A stretch of DNA of 39,481 bases from Chara braunii (lineage: Eukaryota; Streptophyta; Charophyceae; Charales; Characeae), in the NCBI GenBank assembly GCA_003427395.1, contig BFEA01000264.1, positions 1,202,357 through 1,241,837 of the forward strand. The letters are read 5' to 3'. The number at the start of each line of letters is the position of its first letter. The first letter of the stretch is position 1. A program made the position numbers and the translations under genes. Positions 19,771 to 29,817 of the stretch are shown in pieces. A model generated the notes under the pieces. It worked only from the letters and a program-made list of their open reading frames with translations, was not told the origin of the DNA and did not search any database.

Positions 19771-21584
19771 TCTAGGCTCATCTGAAAGGTAGAGGCATTG
19801 AGTCCAGACGACTTAGACAATGGGAGTCGATTGCGAGAGAGGGAAAACGGATTGGAGGGGAACTCTTACAATAATGGTCCGGTAAGGTAACTGAGACTGT
19901 AAATAGGGATAAAGCTCAACCATATAGGTGAAGCCAGGAGGAAATGAGTGAGTAGAAACTGGTTCGCCTATACGTCAATAGGAATGAGGTTTCCTGTGCA
20001 TAGGGACTGAGCTAGATATGTGCATACTTAAGCGTAGCCACGACTAGCTTGTCCATTTGTACATATGCGGATTGTAGTTTGGACGAATCTTTTGCTCCTT
20101 CTTTTGGTGTGATTTAGATGGTTGTATCCAGATGTGTGATATGTTGGCGTGTTGGGATAGACTCGTATGCTTTGAGTTTTTGTGTATGATTGGGTATACT
20201 CCGCGGTACTCGTGTGTTCGAGGCGTGGGTTACCCAGCAGAGTGGGGTGTGAGGGCTGGGTACCTATGTTAGTTTTAAGAGAGACATTTTATCCTGGTGT
20301 ACATATTGAGTTAAGACCCTATGAGGCTTGGTTTTTGTGACGATCACTATCACTCTCACTTGTGTGGTTTTATCCTGATGAATGTTGGCTTTGTATGAAA
20401 GATGTGTGAACATGTGACATGTGAAACTGTCTACTCTTCGGTATGCTCATGTGACCTGCTTACGGGTAGTTGAGGGGACATAGTATAAGGGGAGTAAGTG
20501 CAGTCTGTTTGTGAAAAGTTGTGAGGACTTCTATAAGATTTATGAGTCATTGAGACTCGAATGCTTCACCATGCCGATTGTTGATTGCTTAAGTTGTGAT
20601 GAGAACCCATAAGGTGGTCTCTCAATGATGTTTTGTTCTATGAAGAGACCCCTTGGATTTTGGAAAAGGGGATGTTTTGTAATGTTTTGTGTTGTGACGA
20701 GGTTCTCGTGATTTTTGGGAAAGGGGGTGTTTTATTCTGTAATGAGACCCCTCGTGATTTTGAGAGAGGGGGTGTTTAGCTCCATGTTGAGATCCCTTTG
20801 GATTTTTGGAAAAAGGGGATGATTTTGGTTGTTGGAAGGCTCTCCTTCAAAGGTGAGTAAACTGATTTATGGCATGGTAAGTTGACAAGTTAGTGATAAA
20901 GTTTGACGAAAAGGACAATGTTTGCCTGAAAGATTTGGGAAAATTTTTATCCACAGCCAGAATCGGCGAATTTCACCTTGTTGGTTCTCAGCTGCCGGTG
21001 AGGGCCGTCTTCTGCGGCCGGGAAACCCGCCAGAATCAGAAACCCCTCATGTCTTGGCCTTGGGTTGTGAATCGCAAGTGGGTTTTGTGCGCGGCAGAGG
21101 GTAAGGGACGAGCCGCCATAATCGGCAGTCCTGTTTGCCTAGTCACAAAAAGGGTTAGTAAAGGTGTCCTGCGGTAGGGGGACCCGCCGGCGTTAGAGAC
21201 CCTTCACTAACCTTATTGGAGGTTGCAAACGGTCTTGTCAGCGGCAGTGACTTCCATGACTGAAAAAGTTTTATGGGTTAAGAACCCTTCAGATTTTTGG
21301 AAAGAGGGGCTGATATGATTTTGTTGGAAGACTCATCTTCAAAATGAAGGTATTTTAAGTAGGTCCTGGGGAGGTTCATCCTAAAAAGAGGAAGGATAAC
21401 TAAAGACCCAGTGATATGTTGGTGGTATACCGGTGGGTAAGTACAGATGGATGGAGAATTTAGCCCCGAATTCCCTACTAACTGGATTGATCCCTCCTTT
21501 CGCCAGCAGCTTGGGTTATCTGATAGCTTTCGATTTTGCGAAGCGACGGGGACGTCGCTTAATATGGTCCGGTAATCCTGTCGG
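19771..21584 (+). other. Non-coding 3' part of the nested internal domain
   Basis: Here a pol gene would be expected, but I find no protease, RT, RNase H or integrase motif in any frame. It contains hairpin array 4 and a longer inverted pair, AAGGGTTAGT (about 21148) with ACTAACCTT (about 21208). No clear polypurine tract precedes the right LTR; the most purine-rich stretch is GAAGCGACGGGGACG at about 21540. Confidence 0.65.
20647..20821 (+). repeat. Hairpin array 4: CCCCTT-gattttggaa-AAGGGG type
   Basis: Repeated units share a GATTTTTGG loop and variable arms: GACCCCTT...AAGGGG (20647-20674), a weak unit at 20699-20727, GACCCCTC...GAGGGGG (20746-20774) and GATCCCTTT...AAAAGGGG (about 20790-20819). 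A further copy, AACCCTTC...GAGGGGCTG, lies at about 21282-21312. Arms change together in several units. Confidence 0.6.
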
Positions 21585-22390
21585 TGCGAATACCCTTACA
21601 AGGGTATCTGCCCTGGTTTGTGCAAGTGACAGGAGATAGTTCTGGTTCAAAGTTTAAGTATACCGCGCCAGGCGCGGCCGTGTCTGGGATTACGCGGACA
21701 GGATGGTTGGCTAGAGCAGAGAGTGCGTGGGCGCGCGAGGTTTAAGGCGAGCGTGATTCCTCCTCTGATGTTGATTACGAAACCGGCGCAGGCGCCGGTC
21801 CGTTTATTTTTATTTTTATCTTTAAGTTTTTATTTTTGGTTACTCTTTATTAAACTAGGATCTAGGGGATATATTCTCTCGATGGCTACGTTTGACTGAG
21901 TCGAGCGCGCATGCGAAGAACGACCCTGACGACGGCATCGGCAATGACGGCGCAATTTTGTGCGGTGAGTGGGGTGTCGTAGGATGGCGCGCTGGGCAGT
22001 TACAGCATGGTTTGGGTAAGCCGGGGCGGACGCCGGGGAGCCGGGCGCAGGGTTGTAGGCGGAGGAGAGGCCCGGGTCGTCTCTCCCTCGGACCGAAGTG
22101 CTGAGGTGCACCGCGTCATGTGGGGTACCGCGCGCACCAGCTGCGGGCCTGGGCGTAGCCCTATAGGTTGCGATATTGGGCTGTTACTATGGGGGTGCGG
22201 GGGTCGCAACCCAAATTTTTTGTGGCTTGGCTTAGATTCATTCCCGTTTTTTTTGCTCTCCCGCGGGGCCCGACGTGTGAGGCCGAAGGCCCGGTCCAGT
22301 AAGTGCAACCGTGAGCCGTAAAAGTACGGGCTGGTGCAGACACCCGGAGTAACCAGGTGATTTGTTTGAAGAGAGGGGGAAAGGAGCGTT

Positions 22391-22482
22391 GTCCTCGGCT
22401 GAGGCCGTGCGACACCTGTAGAAGTCTGACCAATAGGGAGAAGATTTGCGCGGCCACGGTCTGAGGGTCGCTTATGAAAAGT
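22391..22482 (+). ncRNA. Strongly diverged U6-snRNA-like sequence (right LTR)
   Basis: Counterpart of 9975-10066 with few differences (for example GTGCGACACC for GTGGGACACC). The duplication that made two U6-like sequences therefore predates insertion of this element. Confidence 0.5.
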
Positions 22483-22585
22483 CCGGGACTGAATCCGGTT
22501 GGAAACCGAGGTAGGCGCGTTTGAGGGAAGTAAGGGAAAAGGTCGGGCGGCCTTTGGTAGCGCCATGGGGCATTGCCCCAGCTGA

Positions 22586-22696
22586 GTCCTTCGGGACATC
22601 TGTAAAACTTGGAACGATTTAGAGAAGATTAGCATGGCCCCTGCGCAAGGATGATGCGCATAAAATGGGAGGAGATCCGACGACCGAGGCATTTTT
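22586..22696 (+). ncRNA. U6-snRNA-like sequence in the right giant LTR (best match)
   Basis: This copy keeps more of U6 than the left one: GTCCTTCGGGACATC, TTGGAACGAT, AGAGAAGATTAGCATGGCCC, CCTGCGCAAGGATG and GCGCATAAAA, ending in TTTTT at 22692-22696. The catalytic AGC triad and the internal stem-loop sequence are retained. Changes are TTTAGAGA at the ACAGAGA box and ATGCGC for ACACGC. No obvious Pol III promoter precedes it. An Infernal search against Rfam RF00026 would settle the assignment. Confidence 0.8.
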
Positions 22697-22857
22697 CTTC
22701 TGCATTCAGACACTCGGTTGGCTGTCGGACCGTGCAATGTTAGAGAGCAGGGGGTGGTGTCCACCCGGGCTGAAGGATGAGGAGATAGCGGGGGCAGCGA
22801 GGGCGGAGAGGCAAGCCAGCGGACGCAGCGGGGAGGGGAATGTGAGTGAACCCGGAC

Positions 22858-23307
22858 NNNNNNNNNNNNNNNNNNNNNNNNNNNNNNNNNNNNNNNNNNN
22901 NNNNNNNNNNNNNNNNNNNNNNNNNNNNNNNNNNNNNNNNNNNNNNNNNNNNNNNNNNNNNNNNNNNNNNNNNNNNNNNNNNNNNNNNNNNNNNNNNNNN
23001 NNNNNNNNNNNNNNNNNNNNNNNNNNNNNNNNNNNNNNNNNNNNNNNNNNNNNNNNNNNNNNNNNNNNNNNNNNNNNNNNNNNNNNNNNNNNNNNNNNNN
23101 NNNNNNNNNNNNNNNNNNNNNNNNNNNNNNNNNNNNNNNNNNNNNNNNNNNNNNNNNNNNNNNNNNNNNNNNNNNNNNNNNNNNNNNNNNNNNNNNNNNN
23201 NNNNNNNNNNNNNNNNNNNNNNNNNNNNNNNNNNNNNNNNNNNNNNNNNNNNNNNNNNNNNNNNNNNNNNNNNNNNNNNNNNNNNNNNNNNNNNNNNNNN
23301 NNNNNNN
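22858..23307. other. Assembly gap (450 N)
   Basis: Unresolved sequence at the position homologous to 10441-10855. Flanks are GTGAACCCGGAC and GGTTTGGCGCC. Confidence 1.
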
Positions 23308-23370
23308 GGTTTGGCGCCAGGTGCATTCACAGTTTACGAAGATGGCGGAAGGTGAACTGGGCGCAGCTGG

Positions 23371-24295
23371 AAGTATGGAGTTCGCTCCATAGTGAGTCAA
23401 TTCGAGTGGGGGGAAGAAGCGAGCTCGGGGTTTTAGCCCCGAGCGAACTCGAATTCGAGGTTAGTTTTAGTGATAAGTTAGTAAAATAGGAAGTTAGTAA
23501 GAAAAACATCGCGCGGAGCTATGGCGGAACGAGAGATAAACGGGAAAGCACGAAACTCAACCGATTCTTGATGAAATCGGGTGAGATAAGGTTCACTGCT
23601 ACGTAGCACCGTGTTCGCGTTCGGAGGCGAACACGAACATGTTCGCCCGAACGCGAACGAGCGCCCAAAATCCTCCGAACGCGAACATAAAAAAAAAAAA
23701 TCTGAAAAAAATCTGAAAAACATATATGTTATGCAAAACAATAATACAAGCAACTTTTGCCTAGGATTCATGTTCAAATTCGTAGCCAATCATGAGTTAA
23801 AAATCAAAAACCAAAAAACATTTTTTTTTTTTTTTTTTTTTTTTACGAAAAAAAAATATGTTCGCCTGAACATGTTCGCGACCTGTTCCCGCAAACGCGC
23901 AAACGTGAAGGGGTGCGAACACGTTCGCCGTGCTACGCAGGTTCATTGTAGGGTTTTTTGTGTCGGACGAATCGGATTATGAAGCCGGATTTGGAGGGCA
24001 GTCAGTAGATTGAGAGGTGAGTAGAAAAGAGAGTGCGCGGAGGTATCGAAGGTAGACATGGCAAGAATAGGAAAATGTGATATTTCGCTCGATTCTTAAC
24101 GTAATCGAGCGAAATAAAGTTATAAACTATGTTTTTTATAGGTTGCGAACCGGAATATGGAGCTAAATTGAGAAGAGAGTCAGTAGTTTAGGATGTTAGT
24201 GAAGAAGGTGATTGTGTATGGCTATGGCGGGAGTGAACGAAGGAGGAAAGTTTTGTATCTCGCCCGTTTCATGATGAAATCGGGCGAGTGAAGAG
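23371..24295 (+). repeat. Hairpin array 1 (right LTR), split by a MITE
   Basis: Same units as 10928-11500. The GCTCGGGG...CCCCGAGC hairpin near 23410 is more perfect than its left-LTR counterpart, as is CTCGCCCG...CGGGCGAG near 24260. The MITE at 23596-23940 lies inside it. Confidence 0.65.
23596..23940. mobile_element. MITE inserted in the right LTR
   Basis: A 345-bp insertion absent from the left LTR. It is flanked by GTTCA (23591-23595 and 23941-23945), and the left LTR has a single uninterrupted GTTCA. Ends are CTGC...GCAG with imperfect inverted repeats containing GTAGCAC and repeated GTTCGCG/CGAACA motifs. It holds poly-A and poly-T tracts (T run about 23821-23844) and no coding capacity. 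Superfamily is not assigned. Confidence 0.8.
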
Positions 24296-26464
24296 GCTAT
24301 CCTGGGGTTCTAGAGGCGGGCGAGTACGACTATAAAGTTAGTTTTGGAAGAAGGTAATTGGTTTAGTGTGGACTGATGTGAAGAGCTGCGCCCGGGGGTA
24401 GTCTCAAGGTTTGTAGTGTATCTTTCAGCATTGTAACGAAAGGTTCATCCGGACTTGTGCTAGCCCTATCGATGGAGGTAGTAGATGGATAGTCGCGAGA
24501 TAGGAGATTTGCCTGTAGGTCGACGCGTTGCCCATCGGGAATCGGATGATTGTGTCAGGTTCCACGTTCAGATTGCAAGCTTGGCACTATGCGGGTGACG
24601 AGTTGCGCAGCTGTGTAGCTAGGCGCGTCGTAAGAGAGGGCTCATTTTCGAGACAAGATGGCGGGCGCAGCGCGGGGGCAAACGTGCACGGGTCAATGGG
24701 GAATGGGTAAAAGCGTAGAGAGAGAGAGAGAGTAGAGGGAGAGAGGGGGCCGCACGAGGGACTGGCAGAGACGAGCGGGAAGGATAGTAGTCTTGAGTTG
24801 TACCCAACCAAGCTATAAGGGCAGATTCAGAGAAGAACCTTTCTGGGCTTTAGGAGGGAGTCAGTCTCGTCATTCCCCTTCTTTCTCGTCTCTATTCATT
24901 GATGTACTTGGTCGTGTGTTAGAGGGCAGTCCACTCCCCTTCTGGTATAAGTGGGAGGGGAGAGAACAGAGAATGAATTCGGATGAACGTAGATATAAGG
25001 ACAGGCTACATTCTGGTTAAAGCGGGAAAGAAAAGAGGGCGGCAAAAAGGGGGTACTCACCTCGAATGGTTGACTATGCGAGATGAACCAGATACGGAAT
25101 TGTAACACCAATTGCATACTAGCGGGAACGGTGGGGTTGTCTGCGGATGTGTTGTCTAGTTAGCAACGACAATTTTGGCATTTTTGATTGGTTGTGATGG
25201 AACAACCGCGGTCAGGCTTCAGCTAGACGCTTTGGTGCGTTGTTGTCTAGGCGTTGCAAGCCCGCAGAGTTGTGTGCCCTTGCTATGTACTGCTGTGTCC
25301 TACGTGAAGGTAGTCCCTCTAGGCCACACAGCGGCTGATTGCCAGAGGGTGAGGGCATCACGGCTTCAGGAGGTGGCCAAGTAGTAAGGAGGAAGCGACG
25401 GTGAAGAAAGCATACCTACCTGCTGAATGAGGCCACAACAGACCAAGGGAAAAGAGCGGAGGTGAGCTACCAATTTGGGGACTGCGCACGATTGGTGCGA
25501 ATGGTATGCCTTAGTGGGGGTTCAAATGTGTTTACTGCGCAAGCCCTGTAAATTTGTCGTATACCGCTACTCTGTAATACAGCACGGGGGTCATCGGTCC
25601 AACAACAAGGGGGTGGGTGGAGTGCTGCTCATGACCAACCAAGTGAACGGGTGCCGTGAGCAATAGAGGACTGTGACCTGCACAGACCTTGCTGTCGGAG
25701 CTGACCACCAGAGAAGGAGTCATTCGCAGCTTACAAGGGCAGGCCTTGCATGCTAAGCACACTAAAGTCGCAGGCGTGAACGGGAGTTTGACTGATATAA
25801 GCCTAGCAGAAACGGAAAGTCTACATGTGACGGAGGAGCGGCAGAGCTAGGCCTACGACTTGAGAGATCGCTAAGAAAAGGCAACAGTCGGAAGTCTGAT
25901 TTTGGTTTAATCGAGTTGGTGCTGTATTCTGGCCATTATTGCCGGGCCCTCAGGCGAGTGAAGGCAACGAGGCCCTCTCCTGCGAGTCAAAGAGCACCCT
26001 CCTTGGATCTGAGAGTCTAAAACCTTCTTTTCCTACCTTTCTTACTCTAAGTTTTGTCCCCTGGGTCTGAAAGGAAGGCGGCAGGCGGGATTGCAACCCG
26101 TAGGACCGCAGCAAGACTCTGTGGGGAGTCATCCCACCGATTGCGGGAGCTCTGTCGGAACTCAGGAGGAGTTCTGGAGGCAGGGAACCGACAGATAATC
26201 ATTGCTTTCCCTCTATGAACCCTGTTATAACCCCTATTTGTATTACCCATTGCATCTCTGACTGAATATATGATGTGTAACCCTACTTTATTCTTTCGTT
26301 TGACTTTCAGGACATTGAACAAGACTAAGTAAAAGAATGTCTGTCCAAGTTTCAGTTTCAACTTTAATTGATTGTATGAATTCAAATTGTTGAAAAGAAC
26401 TGCATCTCGAGAAAGACAGGATGGAGGGTTGTTTTGCGTGATGGTTGACTGGGTCTTTAAGGCT

Positions 26465-27395
26465 GGGAGGTCCCCATAAGTTTGGGGAGACCCAGTGCTT
26501 TGTTTATTTTGGTTTGCATTGAGCGTCAGACCCTTTTGTAAGTTTAGGAGGTTCGATTGCTCTGGAGGCTGGGATGTCCCCATAAGTTTGGGGAGACCCA
26601 GTGCTATGGTTTTGCATGGAGGGTCAGACTGTTCTATAAGCTTAGGTGGTCTGACTTCTCTGACTTGCGAGGGTTTGATTGTGCTTGATTTTCAGGGACT
26701 CGGGGTATTCAATAAGTTTTGGTCCCTTGAGTTACATTATTTTCATTGGGGTTTTATCTGTTTTTTTGGTTTCTGAACGAGGAGGTCTGAGTTGGTCTAT
26801 AAGTTTAGGTGGCTCAACCCCTTCCTACTCTTTATTCTGAAGAAATAATCTTGGCAAAGAGGCAGACCCTTCTATAAGTTCAGGGGGTTTGACTCGATGT
26901 CACACACATAATGGCTCAGATAGAAATGAATCTGATAGAGAGTTAGACCCTTCTGTAAGTTCAGGGGGTCTGGCTCAAAGCCTCGCACATGCTAGAACCC
27001 AATGGTTATAACTTGGCTATAATTTATTACTATTCTATTTAAGAACAAGCTAATCAGACTGTTCTATAAGTTTAGGTGGTCTGACTATAGCCGTATCATA
27101 ATTTGAAGAGAGTATAACTAAGAACAGAATTGATGGTGAACTGGGGCAGACTGAACTTAAGTTAGTTCAGTCATATGCAGCCTTAGAAGATAAAGGGGAA
27201 AATAAATATGTACAACTTGGATACTTTAAACAGTCTAGGGCGAGTAGAGTGGTCTAGTCATATGCCCAAAGAAGAGAAAAGTAGTTGTGCCCTCTGTTTG
27301 TGTATATTTGGTCAAGTCAGAACACTCCATAAGTTTAGGTATTCTGACTCTAGGCCTGGCTAAGTTGGGTGCGCTTTGTAAGTTCAGGTAGCGTG
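26465..27395 (+). repeat. Hairpin array 2 (right LTR)
   Basis: Collinear copy of 13641-14570. Informative changes include CAGAA...TTCTG around CCATAAGTTTAGG (about 27319-27347) and CAGACTG...GGTCTG at about 26626-26655. Confidence 0.7.
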
Positions 27396-27599
27396 ACGTA
27401 TACCTTATGTAAGTTGGGTATAATGGGTTGAATCATTGAAAGATCATGAACTATTGTTTGTTCAGGTATACTTTAGGATGGTGAAAGTACTTACCTTTGT
27501 GGTCTGACTTGCATGTGGCTGAGTGAGATCACTACTTACCTGAGTTTCAGTTTGATAGGTAGTTGCTTTAACTGCTCGCCAGGTGCTAGAGCTATAGGA

Positions 27600-27965
27600 G
27601 TTAGACAAAATTGAACTTTGAGAAGTCAAAGTTACTTTCAAATTCTGGACTTAGCCTTGTATAAATTTTGGAATAGCACTTTTCTAGAGGGAGTGCTGCC
27701 GAAATTTATGCAAAACTAAGGAGTTAGTTCAATCTTGTCTAAGTTGAACTCAAGTTGTTTTTTTAGCTCATATCTGACTTAGTATAAATCTGGGAAGTCT
27801 CCCTTTCTAAAAGGAGTGCTGTCCAAATTTTTACTAATTCAGGGAGTTAAACAGAATTTGACTCTCATAGAGTTAGAGATTAATTCTGCTCTCATATCTG
27901 GACTTGTATAAATTTTGGAAAGACACTTTTCCTACGGGAAGCGCTGCCGAAATTTTCTTAATTTA
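27600..27965 (+). repeat. Hairpin array 3 (right LTR): three units
   Basis: Corresponds to the last three units of 14868-15420. The last unit reads CTTTTCCTACGGGAAG with outer AAATTTTGG / CCGAAATTT arms. Confidence 0.7.
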
Positions 27966-29723
27966 GAGGAGATAGATTATATTTTCACAGGTGGCGATCC
28001 TGACGATCCACCCTTAATAGGGAAGATTCTGCAGGTGGTCTACCTTTGCTTAAGCACTGGCTTAGAGGTAGACCTAGGCCTAGCTTATAGGGAGATTTTG
28101 AGTGAGAATGTGTTATGGAGTTGATTTCTCCATGCGCTTATGATTTTAGTCTGGGGCATTGACCTGTCATGTGTTACAGGTCCTCTTGATCGTTTGATTC
28201 AAGTTCATGACTAGATTCAGCTTGATCCTACAAGGATCATATTCTGTTATCACTGATAAAATGCGGGTTGCCGATTCATCGGTTTACGATTCAACTCCAA
28301 TTCACTCCTGCCACTCAACCTAAAAGCTTTAGCCTTGAGATTTGAACTGTTTTGTTGTGTTTTCACCCGGACTTTATTGAACGGCCATCCAACGAAAGTA
28401 CTGAGTATTTATTTGAGAGGTGCACGAGTGAGGTTGGTATGGCTAAAGCAAGGGGTATGAGTAGAGAGAATGGTTGAAGTTGACCCCATGTAGTGCGTTG
28501 ACTTCTGGTTGAATCTCTGATGTGATTGGAGGTATGATTGTGGTTCGGGCTCTGGATGTGACTGCCTGCGACTACATGCATATATGGTTGAGAGGAACCT
28601 CACTTTGACTGTGAGAAGTGATCGACCTGTATAACCAACCCTCATATATTTATGCATGCCCAGAGTGATTACGAGGTTTATCGTGATTGTGCATAAGGGT
28701 CAAACAAATTATGGGTTTGAGAGAAAAAAAAGATCTCCTTTTTTATCCTTTGCTTTTTAGAGATTTTTTATAGTCGGACGTTAGTCCTGGGCCGGGATTC
28801 GAGGTCCTTGTCCAGGACATCCCAAACCCTAGACTCTGCAGGGAAGGAATCTGTCCCCGTGCAGAGCCTATTTGCCTTGCCTGCCGAGACGCTCAGACCA
28901 AAGGTTGGAGGTATCGCGGTGGCGACACGACTATTCCTTCAGTCGTGCAATGTCGTGATGGACTAGACCCCCACGACACTTCGAGTCTGACACTTGAGTG
29001 TCATAAGCGGTACTCGGATCCATGAGGGACCGCTTGATTATGGGCGCTACATAGTACGCCATCATTGCGACTGCTTGCGCACGTTTGCATTGCGAGTCAA
29101 TATGGGTTAGCCCTGCGCCCGTGCGGTCTTAGATCAACTCTCGCGCGCGACGCCTATCCGATTTCTACATCGGAAAATTATGGGTTGGCTACGAAGGGGC
29201 TAGGAGCGTTGTCGCGTTGTTTCTGTTGTGTCGTTTCGTGTGTGTGTGTGTGTTTTATCTTTGTGTTCATAAAGTGGTGTGCGCGTGGTGTGTGGGATGC
29301 GTCCTAGTCAACCGGACGAACCGCGCTTGGGACCTCAGCCCCCCAAGATGCCGGTTCGCGTGCGGGTTCGATAGAGGCGTACTACCGCGCGTACCCCCTA
29401 TGCTACAGCGGACGAGAAACGCCCTCGGCTGGTCCACCTCTGCGATTGCGACTGATTAGCTTTCGTACTGTGGACTGGTAGCTCGGCGGGGATACGCCCA
29501 CCGAAGAGAGGTGACAACTCCTGTTAGGTGAAGGTAAGACGTGCCTCGCGCAGACCCTATCCTGTCGTAGGGGCTCGCAAGAGGTATGGCTGGCGCACTC
29601 GGCTGGAGCGGTTTGAGGAAGCTCCACATGTATATCTGCGACGAAGGATTTAAACCAACTCCTGCGTGACGCAGCCGATAGGGTCCCGCCTTGCCGTGGT
29701 GCGGTGCCGGACCGATGCGCCCC

Positions 29724-29727
29724 TCAA
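29724..29727. other. Target-site duplication (right) of the nested element
   Basis: TCAA, matching 9166-9169, directly after the end of the right giant LTR. Confidence 0.6.
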
Positions 29728-29768
29728 CGTCACGAGCAATCGAATACGACGGTCTTCGGATGTACTAG
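29728..29768 (+). pseudogene. ORF3 of the outer element, 3' end
   Basis: Continues ORF3 (8776-9169) with one TCAA removed: TSRAIEYDGLRMY and a TAG at 29766-29768. It is too short to judge alone; the frame continuity is the evidence. Confidence 0.5.
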
Positions 29769-29817
29769 CGCGATCCCCGGCAGAGCTCCTTATCCTCGTA
29801 CCCTTCCCCCATCCCCG

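Larger units (their letters stand above)
9170..29723 (+). mobile_element. Giant Gag-only LTR retrotransposon (LARD-like), nested in ORF3
   Basis: Two ~8-kb direct repeats flank 4.4 kb that starts with a tRNA-Asp-type primer site and encodes only Gag. Flanking TCAA duplications show that it inserted by integration rather than arising as a tandem genomic duplication. LARDs of grasses (LTRs near 4.5 kb, little or no coding capacity, structured RNA) are the closest known type; this one is larger and keeps gag. It must depend on another element for RT and integrase. LTRs begin TG, but the right end reads ...GCGCCC(C) rather than CA. Confidence 0.8.
21585..29723 (+). repeat. Giant 3' LTR of the nested element (~8.1 kb)
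   Basis: This is the homologue of 9170-17181, from TGCGAATACCC to GATGCGCCC(C), followed by TCAA. It carries an inserted MITE (23596-23940) and lacks two units of hairpin array 3; the missing block in the left LTR (14786-15062) is bounded by GTTAG repeats. Other content is collinear, including both U6-like sequences, the N gap and the three arrays. Most differences are single bases, so the two copies separated fairly recently compared with the internal divergence of the arrays. Confidence 0.82.

Noticed and set aside
20893-21177. 94-codon frame in the nested internal domain
   Set aside because: No recognisable domain and it overlaps paired inverted sequence; probably chance.
27915-28124. 69-codon frame in the right LTR (GGDPDDPPLIGKILQ...)
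   Set aside because: The left LTR copy has a stop-interrupted equivalent and the region forms a hairpin (GGTCTACC/GGTAGACC); there is no domain support.
9170-29723. Reading the two 8-kb copies as a segmental duplication
   Set aside because: A primer-binding site follows copy 1, TCAA duplications flank the whole unit and ORF3 rejoins in frame, which a genomic duplication would not produce.
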